DNA of 64,000 nt, taken from Cohnella rhizoplanae (GTDB taxonomy: Bacteria > Bacillota > Bacilli > Paenibacillales > Paenibacillaceae). Under the pieces are notes generated by a model that saw only the letters and a list, made by a program, of their open reading frames with translations, was not told the DNA's origin and did not search any database. Made by a program: the position numbers and the translations under genes. The stretch is from the NCBI RefSeq assembly GCF_948329515.1, contig NZ_CAOJCN010000004.1, positions 186,001 to 250,000 of the forward strand, read 5' to 3'. Positions 9,047-15,347 of the stretch are shown here, piece after piece. Numbering within the stretch: position 1 is the stretch's first letter; every line of letters starts with the position of its first letter.

Positions 9047-9910
9047 TTAGGAATTGCCTAGCTGCTCGCGCCACCTGTGCTTCGGCTTCCAGCCGAGCAG
9101 CTTCATGGCCTTCTCGCTGTTCAACAGCGCTTCGTAGCCTTCCAGAGGCGCGCGGAAGTCCGTCACCTCCGGGTAGCGCGCGGCCATCAGTTCGCGGCTG
9201 GGCACATCCATGCTTGTCTCGTCCGAGCCTAGATTTAGCGCGACGGAGCCCAAGCCCTCCGCCTCGATCGCCAGACGGCAAGCTTCAGCGGCGTCGCGGG
9301 TATCGATGTAGCTCCACAGAATCCGCTCCCGCTCCTCCGGGTTATGCATCCAAGAGGGGAAGCGCTCGTACCATTCCGGCGGAATAACGTTGCCGAGCCG
9401 CAGAGAGACGACCTGAATGCCAGAGCGGCGGTGGAACATGTCCGCAGTCAGCTCACCCACTACTTTGGACAAGCCATAGCTGTCCTGCGGAAGCTGCGGA
9501 TGCTCCTCATCCATCGGCACATACTGCGGGCCGAAAGGATGAACGGCGAAGCAGATGCCGTACGACGATTCGCTGGAGGCGATGACCGCCTTCTTAATGC
9601 CGAGGCCTGAAGCCGCTTCCAACACGTTGTAAGTGGACATCACGTTATTGCGGAACGTGGCCTCGGGAGGCACCATGCCCGCTCTCGGAATGGCGGCCAG
9701 ATGGACGACCGCGTCCGCGCCGGCCAGTGCGCCGTACGTCTGTCCCAAGTCTTCCAAGTTTACGATCAGAGTCGGACAGACCGGTTCGTCGGGCTGTCTC
9801 GTATCGACGTTCAGTACCTCATAGCCTTGCTCGGCGAAGTGCTTGACTACCCAACTTCCCAACATTCCGCTGCCGCCGGTAACGACAATCTTTTTTCCTT
9901 GATTCGCCAT
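9047..9910 (-). CDS. NAD-dependent epimerase/dehydratase (extended SDR)
   Basis: A 287-residue extended short-chain dehydrogenase. IVVTGGSGMLGSWVVKHFAEQGYEVLNVD is the Rossmann GxxGxxG motif, DAVVHLAAIP follows, and the catalytic Ser/Tyr/Lys set is seen in ASSESSYG and DSYGLSKVVGE. The C-terminus ends MKLLGWKPKHRWREQL, typical of sugar-nucleotide epimerase-like proteins. Substrate unknown. GGAGGG precedes the ATG, and a palindrome covers its likely -35 region. A minus-strand terminator follows. Confidence 0.88.
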   Translation of the reverse strand: MANQGKKIVVTGGSGMLGSWVVKHFAEQGYEVLNVDTRQPDEPVCPTLIVNLEDLGQTYGALAGADAVVHLAAIPRAGMVPPEATFRNNVMSTYNVLEAASGLGIKKAVIASSESSYGICFAVHPFGPQYVPMDEEHPQLPQDSYGLSKVVGELTADMFHRRSGIQVVSLRLGNVIPPEWYERFPSWMHNPEERERILWSYIDTRDAAEACRLAIEAEGLGSVALNLGSDETSMDVPSRELMAARYPEVTDFRAPLEGYEALLNSEKAMKLLGWKPKHRWREQLGNS

Positions 9911-9954
9911 GGATAGGTTCCCTCCGTATCTCTACATGACTAGATTATCAGACT

Positions 9955-9973
9955 TTGTTTAACCAGTAAACAA
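9955..9973. promoter_or_regulatory. operator-like palindrome upstream of epimerase
   Basis: Perfect TTGTTTA/TAAACAA arms with 5 bases between, 45 bases upstream of the epimerase ATG, where the minus-strand promoter must lie. Probably a repressor site; regulator unknown. Confidence 0.45.
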
Positions 9974-10063
9974 TTAAGCGGTCGATGAGGCGATCCGCCC
10001 GCCCCCTATTCGTGAAATCACTGCCGTATCCTTGGCGGATTGAATGTTAAGGTTATTACAGCC

Positions 10064-10660
10064 TCACACATACGCTTGCCTCCAAGCGTCGACCAGCCGC
10101 TTCTTCTGCAGCAGATGGTGGCGGTAATGCATCTCGATCAGTTGAAACCACTCCAGTGCATTCAAGCCGCCTAATCGCGGGTGAGCGACCGTATTGTGCG
10201 CGAGCTCGTATGCCGTGCCCTTGCCGGGCTCCGATAGGTCTTGGGCATCCCTATCAAAAGCGGCCGCCACCACTGGCTCGATCTCTTTCATCCGATTCAC
10301 CGTTTCGCGCAGCCCGTCTACGATTTGTTCCTTGCTTTCCGGTTGCGGCGGCGTGTACTGCGGCGAAGGGGGAACTTGAACGCGCTCCGGCGGAAAGCTT
10401 CCTTCCTTGAACATTTTCTCCCCTTGTTCGGTCTTCCCCGTAGGAGAACCCCCAAGATCGCTATTCGGCGCGAGGCACAGCGCTGCATTCCGCAATTGCA
10501 TAAACTGCGCGGAGAGGATCAAATGCATGTGCATCTGGCCAAGCGACCATTCATCCTCTGCAGGCTTCCATAGCAGCTGCTCGAGGCTGAAGCCCTCCAA
10601 TTCCTGAATATATCCGTTCACGGTGTCCTCGAACTTGCGCAGCGTTTCCTTCGTATTCAT
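10064..10660 (-). CDS. DinB-like damage-inducible superfamily protein
   Basis: A 198-residue DinB/YfiT-type four-helix bundle. The N-terminal half MNTKETLRKFEDTVNGYIQELEGFSLEQLLWKPAEDEWSLGQMHMHLILSAQFMQLR matches the family's first helices with the first metal-ligand His, and LEWFQLIEMHYRHHLLQKKRLVD carries the C-terminal HxxxH ligands. Members are thiol-dependent transferases or unknown metal enzymes. Start at 10660 is supported by AAAGGAG. It lies 65 bases after the WYL regulator on the same strand and is probably controlled by it. Confidence 0.85.
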   Translation of the reverse strand: MNTKETLRKFEDTVNGYIQELEGFSLEQLLWKPAEDEWSLGQMHMHLILSAQFMQLRNAALCLAPNSDLGGSPTGKTEQGEKMFKEGSFPPERVQVPPSPQYTPPQPESKEQIVDGLRETVNRMKEIEPVVAAAFDRDAQDLSEPGKGTAYELAHNTVAHPRLGGLNALEWFQLIEMHYRHHLLQKKRLVDAWRQAYV

Positions 10661-10711
10661 TGCCAAAGCCACTCCTTTTACTTGAGATGGCTCCAGCATA
10701 CAACACGGCTC

Positions 10712-10729
10712 CTGACACAAGTTTGTCAG
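10712..10729. promoter_or_regulatory. palindrome between WYL regulator and DinB gene
   Basis: CTGACA/TGTCAG arms with 6 bases between, spanning the stop codon of the WYL regulator and the leader of the DinB-like gene. Could be an internal operator or a weak RNA hairpin. Confidence 0.35.
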
Positions 10730-11673
10730 TACCTTTTTCGCATGTTCTCGATTTCCGCGCGTATGCGGTCCCGCAGCGATTCAGGCTCCAGCACGCGTAC
10801 CGCTGCACCCCAGCCGAGCGTCCACTGAAGCAGCTCCTCGACCTGCCGCACGCGGAACGTCGCCAGCCAGCCTTCCTCCCCCGGCTCGAACGTTTCCATA
10901 TAGAAGTTGTCCGATCCCCGAACCAGGTCCGCGATAGCCGGATCGACCAGCATGCGCACGATCACGTTCCGGTTGTCCGCGGGCCGCCTGCTCTGGAGAT
11001 TAAAGCCGGGAATGACTTCAAAAGATTCGTCAAGTACGACGAGCTCATTCATGCGAGACAGCCGAAAGTGCCGAACATCGTGCCTCAGACCGCAGAACGC
11101 GACAAGCACCCACGCACCTTGGGAAAAAACGAGCCCGTAAGGGTCAGCCGTACGCTCGCTGTGGCGGCTTCCATCCGATCCCGGCAGGTTCTTGGAATAA
11201 CGGAAACGAATCTTGCGCTTCTGCACGATCGCCCGGCGCACCTGCTCGAACGTTTCCTTCTCCTCCCCGCGCGTGCTCGCCGTTCTATCGTTCAGCAGCC
11301 GGATTGCCGACCGCAACCTGGTCGTTTCCTCGCGCACACTCTCCGGTAAAATGGCCTCGATCTTCTCCTGCGAGCTGCGGGCGCTCGAGCCGAACTCCGC
11401 GTCCAGCCTCAGCTCGACGAAGTCCGCCCCCACGAGCAGCGCCATCGCTTCCTCCGCGGTGAAGCTTACCGGGGGCAGAAAATAGCCCTCCATGAGGGAG
11501 TAGCCTACGCCTGGCGCGCCCGCTACCGGAACGCCCATTTCGCTAAGCGCCTGCATGTCGCGGTAAATCGTGCGGACGCTCGTCTCGAACCGGCCGGCCA
11601 AGTCCTCGGCCCGCAGCACCCCTTTTCGCTGCAGTTCGATGACGATGGCCAACATTCGCTCGGTTTTATTCAT
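10726..11673 (-). CDS. HTH/WYL-domain transcriptional regulator (YobV-like)
   Basis: A 315-residue regulator. The N-terminal helix-turn-helix reads MNKTERMLAIVIELQRKGVLRAEDLAGRFETSVRTIYRDMQALSEMGVPV, then GVGYSLMEGYFLPPVSFTAEEAMAL. The middle and C-terminal parts (KIRFRYSK, DPYGLVFSQGAWVLVAFCGLRHDVRHFRLSRM) are the WYL ligand-binding domain and WCX tail. The ATG at 11673 has AAGGAAGTGG upstream, so longer N-terminal versions are unlikely. First gene of a two-gene unit with the DinB-like protein, a common pairing. Confidence 0.9.
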   Translation of the reverse strand: MNKTERMLAIVIELQRKGVLRAEDLAGRFETSVRTIYRDMQALSEMGVPVAGAPGVGYSLMEGYFLPPVSFTAEEAMALLVGADFVELRLDAEFGSSARSSQEKIEAILPESVREETTRLRSAIRLLNDRTASTRGEEKETFEQVRRAIVQKRKIRFRYSKNLPGSDGSRHSERTADPYGLVFSQGAWVLVAFCGLRHDVRHFRLSRMNELVVLDESFEVIPGFNLQSRRPADNRNVIVRMLVDPAIADLVRGSDNFYMETFEPGEEGWLATFRVRQVEELLQWTLGWGAAVRVLEPESLRDRIRAEIENMRKRY

Positions 11674-11749
11674 TGCCGTCCACTTCCTTTGCCACGCGTC
11701 TGCTTTTGTATAATATATCGCGATCTGTAGAGGCTTGTCTCCAGTAAAC

Positions 11750-11784
11750 AAAGAAGACCCTCGCGCCAAAAAGACGCGAAGGTC
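11750..11784 (-). terminator. terminator of GNAT gene
   Basis: Arms GACCCTCGCG (11756-11765) and CGCGAAGGTC (11775-11784) with one mismatch; on the minus strand it runs into TCTTCTTTG. Confidence 0.6.
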
Positions 11785-11801
11785 GCTGCGAAGCGCGCTG
11801 C

Positions 11802-12299
11802 TCAGCTGCCTATAGTCACATTTTTCTTTAACAAATGCATCGTACCGTCCCCATTTTGAGGGTCAAAAGCCATAAATCGCTCATAGCCCCTTCGTTCATA
11901 CATAGGCAGCAGCCATGGATGTTTCTCGGCAGTAGCTAAAGTAACTGCCGGAGCACCCAACTTATCGCGAATAATGTGCTGCTCCACCCAATTGAGCAGC
12001 TTGTTGCCGAACCCTTTTCCCTGAGAATCAGGATCCACGGCAAACCATCTCAGGAAAGGCAGATCCGTTATTCCTTTTAGCTCATTGCCTTTAGACAGAG
12101 TAACCGTAGCTTTTACTTCGCCATCAACCTCTAAAACGTAGCATTCATGTTCAGCTATATTCGTCTGGATCATGGCCAAATCCGCATGAGCCGCAGGCCA
12201 ATGAAGCTCAAGCTCGCGAATGGTCACATAAGCCTCATAAATAACGTCACGTATTCTTTCTGCATCCGCTTGCGTTGCCAAACGATATATTTCGCTCAT
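11802..12299 (-). CDS. GNAT family N-acetyltransferase
   Basis: A 165-residue GNAT acyltransferase. IYRLATQADAERIRDVIYEAY is the first strand and helix, LRWFAVDPDSQGKGFGNKLLNWVEQHI is the acetyl-CoA-binding motif A with QGKGFG, and the C-terminus LLPMYERRGYERF is the usual motif B. Substrate unknown. The ATG at 12299 is preferred because AGGGAG stands about 12 bases upstream and homology-like sequence starts there. Monocistronic. Confidence 0.88.
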   Translation of the reverse strand: MSEIYRLATQADAERIRDVIYEAYVTIRELELHWPAAHADLAMIQTNIAEHECYVLEVDGEVKATVTLSKGNELKGITDLPFLRWFAVDPDSQGKGFGNKLLNWVEQHIIRDKLGAPAVTLATAEKHPWLLPMYERRGYERFMAFDPQNGDGTMHLLKKNVTIGS

Positions 12300-12443
12300 C
12301 CTGCAAGACTCCCTGCAAAATAAATTTAAATTCAAGTTATTCACTCGGAATAAACTCAAATACACTCTAACATAAACTTATTGCAGAGCGTTAATCGAGT
12401 TTTTCTATTCATTGATCGGTTAGAATCTATCGGCGAACGCAAA

Positions 12444-12463
12444 TGGCGGCCCTGCGGCCGCCA
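12444..12463 (-). terminator. GC-rich hairpin
   Basis: TGGCGGCC/GGCCGCCA stem with a 4-base loop, just past the stop of a small orphan reading frame. The same stem sequence occurs again at 36092-36113. Confidence 0.55.
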
Positions 12464-12469
12464 AAAGTT

Positions 12470-12598
12470 TTAAATCACTGGATTGCCTCCATACTCTCCT
12501 TTGATGACGAAGAACGAACCTCGAATCGTCCCGGCCAGCTTGGACTTTTGTCTGGCAAACTTGAACTTCTTCTCTTCCAGCGCCTGAGGGACTTCCAT
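12470..12598 (-). pseudogene. small orphan ORF or C-terminal gene remnant
   Basis: A 42-residue frame beginning MEVPQALEEKKFKFARQKSK and ending KGEYGGNPVI, rich in lysine. Sensible protein sequence (EEKRAVGFKLSEG) continues upstream of the ATG to an in-frame TAG at the end of the GyrI-like gene, and no ribosome site fits the ATG, so it may be the tail of a decayed gene. A hairpin follows its stop, as for real genes. Not recognised. Confidence 0.35.
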
Positions 12599-12650
12599 CC
12601 CCTCGGATAGCTTAAACCCTACCGCCCGCTTTTCCTCCTACTGATCTCTT

Positions 12651-13130
12651 TTATTTCTCTACGACCGGAATCCACATTTCGCCATATACGAGACCGTCCC
12701 GCTGCCCCATCTCGACCGTTGCGTTGGGCCCGCCGACATAGGCGTATTGATCGGCTGCCGGCAAGGCTTGACCAAAGGCAACGCCGGTGAGCATGCTGCT
12801 GAGCTCATCGGCCGACTTCCCCTCGCCTTTAACGACGAGGTATGGTCCCTTGGGGAATTGGATCACTCTGTGTTCTTCCGGCACCGATGAATCCGTCATG
12901 ACGCCGGCATAATACATCATCTTGTGATTGACCGCTTCGTTGACCGCAAAGATGTACTCGTTCGCTGCAATCGCCTTTAACGTCTCGAGCCTTCCATCCT
13001 GCTCCACGGACCGCCAGAAGTTTTCCTTTTCCTTATTCATGCCGGCATAATCCGTGTAATCGCTCTTCAGCTCCGTTCCGATACCAAGCACGATAAAGCT
13101 GTCTTTTTCCTCAAAGGTATACGTTGCCAT
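12651..13130 (-). CDS. GyrI-like / effector-binding domain protein 1
   Basis: A 159-residue cytosolic protein with the GyrI-like (AraC effector-binding) fold: MATYTFEEKDSFIVLGIGTEL, FWRSVEQDGRLETLKA, YYAGVMTD, RVIQFPKGPYLVVKGEG and C-terminal YGEMWIPV. Such proteins bind small hydrophobic or cationic molecules. It is closely similar over its whole length to the protein at 13706-14188, so the pair arose by duplication. GGGAGCTGGGATC leads the ATG just as in the paralogue. Its own upstream gap carries tandem GATAGATC units and the 22-bp motif shared with the other promoter. Confidence 0.85.
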   Translation of the reverse strand: MATYTFEEKDSFIVLGIGTELKSDYTDYAGMNKEKENFWRSVEQDGRLETLKAIAANEYIFAVNEAVNHKMMYYAGVMTDSSVPEEHRVIQFPKGPYLVVKGEGKSADELSSMLTGVAFGQALPAADQYAYVGGPNATVEMGQRDGLVYGEMWIPVVEK

Positions 13131-13173
13131 GATCCCAGCTCCCTTTTTTGAATGGATGAATGGATGAGTTTGA

Positions 13174-13204
13174 TCCCTTGATAGATCCCTCGATAGATCT
13201 ATCA
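13174..13204. repeat. tandem GATAGATC units
   Basis: TTGATAGATCCC and TCGATAGATCTATC occur 14 bp apart in the leader or promoter of GyrI-like gene 1, just downstream of the conserved motif. Possible part of an operator. Confidence 0.35.
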
Positions 13205-13217
13205 TAACCATAAACGG

Positions 13218-13239
13218 TGTCAAAATCTGTTATTGTTTA
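13218..13239. promoter_or_regulatory. conserved 22-bp motif, copy A
   Basis: Starts TGTCAAAAT, ends TGTTTA, and matches the motif at 14255-14276 at 19 of 22 positions. On the minus strand it ends in TTGACA, a consensus -35, so it overlaps the promoter of GyrI-like gene 1. Likely binding site of the nearby WYL regulator. Confidence 0.5.
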
Positions 13240-13259
13240 AATTCACGATTCACGACCCT

Positions 13260-13682
13260 TTACAGTCTCCGGCTTTTTGGACGCAGCGCCCAAGACGCAA
13301 TGGCAAGCGCGGCATAGAAAAGCGGGAGAATCACATGGAATCCGCCATCGCCGTAATCATGGGCGAACGCATGAGACAAGGCTGCACCCGTCATGAGGAA
13401 AAAGATACCGCTATAAGCCCATTCCTTCAGCCGGGGGAACCCTGGGATGAGGATCGCAAGGATGCCAAGCAGCTTCCAAGTCCCGAGAATGTTCGTGATA
13501 TATAACGGGAAACCGATATTGGTAACCAAATCGACGTTGCCGCCATATCGCATCAATTGCCCGATCCCGCTTAGTGCGATAGAGAAGGCGAGAATGATAG
13601 TGACGGTCCAATAAGCGGCCGTCCTTCCGATCGGGCGTGATCCAACCTTTGCGATCTTTTCATTACTTGTCATCGTGCTCAT
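13260..13682 (-). CDS. DoxX-like membrane protein
   Basis: A 140-residue integral membrane protein with four hydrophobic segments: YWTVTIILAFSIALSGIGQLM, FPLYITNILGTWKLLGILAILIPG, WAYSGIFFLMTGAALSHAFAHD and HVILPLFYAALAIASWAL. The GTWKLLG and FPRLKEWAY...GA..SH patterns are those of the DoxX_2 branch. The ATG at 13682 has GGAGG 7 bases upstream and was preferred over earlier codons. It sits between two GyrI-like genes on the same strand; role unknown, perhaps electron transfer or stress at the membrane. Confidence 0.85.
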   Translation of the reverse strand: MSTMTSNEKIAKVGSRPIGRTAAYWTVTIILAFSIALSGIGQLMRYGGNVDLVTNIGFPLYITNILGTWKLLGILAILIPGFPRLKEWAYSGIFFLMTGAALSHAFAHDYGDGGFHVILPLFYAALAIASWALRPKSRRL

Positions 13683-13705
13683 GTCCATTCCTCCTCTGGT
13701 CTCGT

Positions 13706-14188
13706 TTATTTCTTCACAACCGGAATCCACATCTCCCCGTAGACAACGCCGTCTCGCTGCCCCATCTCGACCGTTGCATTGGGGCCGCCCACATAGGCGA
13801 AGGTATCGGCTGCCGGCAACACTTGGCCAAAGGCAATGCCGGTAAGCGTGCCGCTGAGCTCGTCGGCCGTCTTCCCTTCGCCTTGAATGACCAGGTACTG
13901 TCCTTTAGGGAATTGGATCACGCTGTGTTCTTCCGGTACCGATGCATCTGTCATGACGCCGGCATAATACATCCTCCGCGTGCGGTTTACCAGCTCGTTG
14001 ACAGCAAAGACGTAGCCGTTCGCAGCGACAGCCTTTAATGCATCGAGCCTTCCATCCTGCTCCACGGTCCGCCAGAAGTTTTCCTTCTCCTGGTTCATGC
14101 CCGCATAGTCGTTGTACTCGCTCTGCAGTTCCGTTCCGATCCCTACAACGATAAAGCCGTCTTTTTCCTCCAGGGTATAAGTTGCCAT
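13706..14188 (-). CDS. GyrI-like / effector-binding domain protein 2
   Basis: A 160-residue paralogue of the protein at 12651-13130 (MATYTLEEKDGFIVVGIGTELQ, FWRTVEQDGRLDALKAVAANGYVFAVNEL, SVIQFPKGQYLVIQGEG, VVYGEMWIPVVKK). It adds an RTRR insertion near YYAG. Two adjacent ATG codons are possible at 14191 and 14188; the second aligns with the paralogue. It is first in the operon with DoxX (23-base gap) and diverges from the WYL regulator, whose gap holds the shared 22-bp motif. Confidence 0.87.
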   Translation of the reverse strand: MATYTLEEKDGFIVVGIGTELQSEYNDYAGMNQEKENFWRTVEQDGRLDALKAVAANGYVFAVNELVNRTRRMYYAGVMTDASVPEEHSVIQFPKGQYLVIQGEGKTADELSGTLTGIAFGQVLPAADTFAYVGGPNATVEMGQRDGVVYGEMWIPVVKK

Positions 14189-14254
14189 CATCCCAGCTCC
14201 TTTTTCCAGTTGGTTTGTTTTTCTGCTTGATAGGTTTATAATAACGATTAATCA

Positions 14255-14276
14255 TGTCAAAATATGATACTGTTTA
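14255..14276. promoter_or_regulatory. conserved 22-bp motif, copy B
   Basis: Second copy of the motif seen at 13218-13239, starting TGTCAAAAT and ending TGTTTA. It lies in the divergent gap between GyrI-like gene 2 and the WYL regulator, 10 bases before the regulator's GTG, fitting autoregulation and control of both operons. Confidence 0.5.
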
Positions 14277-14285
14277 GAGGGCCCC

Positions 14286-15251
14286 GTGAGAAAAGTTGAA
14301 CGGATTAACGTCATCATGCGGTACATCAACAACCGCGCCCATTTCACCATTTCGGAGATCATGCACGAGTTCGACATCTCCCGTTCGACGGCGATTCGAG
14401 ATATCAGGGAAATTGAAGCGATGGGAATGCCGCTAGTCGCGGAAGTCGGGAGGGACGGGGGCTACTTTGTGATGAACAACTCCGTCCTGCCCACAGTTCG
14501 TTTTACCGATAATGAGATTAAAGCTCTTTTTATCGCCTTCATGGCCACGCGCAATCTGCAGCTTCCTTATCTCAAGAGTCGCCACTCCTTAGCGGAAAAA
14601 CTGCTCGGCCTGATCTCCCAAAACCAGCAAGACGATCTGGTTTTGTTAAATCAAGTCCTGCTCTTTGAAGGTACCAATCCCCACAATCCGGACCTGCTTG
14701 ATCTATCCGATCTGCCCCATCCGATGTTAGAGCAGCTCATCCAGATCCTTCTTAAAGACCGCTACTTAGTGGTCACCGTCGAAGAGGGTAGGAAGTTACA
14801 GTCTTATCCCATCTATCTCATGCGCCTCTACCGTGAGAAAAGCGCTTGGCAAATTGAAGGCTTCGACCTAGAGGAGGAGAAGCGGCGGATTATTCCCGTC
14901 GACAATCTCGCCGACGTCAAACCCTACCCCGAGAAAAAAAGAATCAGCAAGAAGAAAATCGTAGAACAACTACGCAATCAGGAAGAAGCCGTCAACCTCA
15001 TCCTCGAGCTTGGTCCCAAGGCGATTGCCCAGTTCAAAAAGTACCATCCTTTAAAAATCACCATCTCCTACACGAATCCTTATCAAACTACGGCTATCTT
15101 AAAGACGTTTATTCATGTTCATCATCCGGATGAATTGGCTGAGATCACAAGTTGGCTGCTTTTTTTAGGCGAAGATATCAAGGTCAGGGAGATACCGAAG
15201 GAGGTTGTGGAAGGATTGCAGGGAAGAGTGGCAATGTTGGGGAACAAGTAA
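14286..15251 (+). CDS. HTH/WYL-domain regulator (YafY-like)
   Basis: A 321-residue regulator starting at GTG. The N-terminus MRKVERINVIMRYINNRAHFTISEIMHEFDISRSTAIRDIREIEAMGMPLVAEVGRDGGYFV is a DeoR/YafY-type HTH with its wing. The middle holds a WYL-like region (YLVVTVEEGRKLQSYPIYLMRLYREKSAWQIEGFDLEEEKRRIIPVDNLADVK), and the C-terminus resembles a WCX domain. No ribosome site is obvious, so the transcript may be nearly leaderless or the start may lie further in. Likely regulates the divergent GyrI-DoxX unit. Confidence 0.85.
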   Translation: MRKVERINVIMRYINNRAHFTISEIMHEFDISRSTAIRDIREIEAMGMPLVAEVGRDGGYFVMNNSVLPTVRFTDNEIKALFIAFMATRNLQLPYLKSRHSLAEKLLGLISQNQQDDLVLLNQVLLFEGTNPHNPDLLDLSDLPHPMLEQLIQILLKDRYLVVTVEEGRKLQSYPIYLMRLYREKSAWQIEGFDLEEEKRRIIPVDNLADVKPYPEKKRISKKKIVEQLRNQEEAVNLILELGPKAIAQFKKYHPLKITISYTNPYQTTAILKTFIHVHHPDELAEITSWLLFLGEDIKVREIPKEVVEGLQGRVAMLGNK

Positions 15252-15272
15252 TTGACCCGTACGCGAAGCAAG

Positions 15273-15320
15273 AAAAAAGCATCCTAGGAGGCTTCCGATT
15301 CCCCGAGGATGCTTTGTTTT
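15273..15320. terminator. bidirectional terminator
   Basis: AAAGCATCCT (15276-15285) and AGGATGCTTT (15306-15315) with flanking A and T runs. It lies between the convergent WYL regulator and GH97 genes. Confidence 0.75.
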
Positions 15321-15347
15321 GCGCAACATGTTCAACTGTACCCATTC

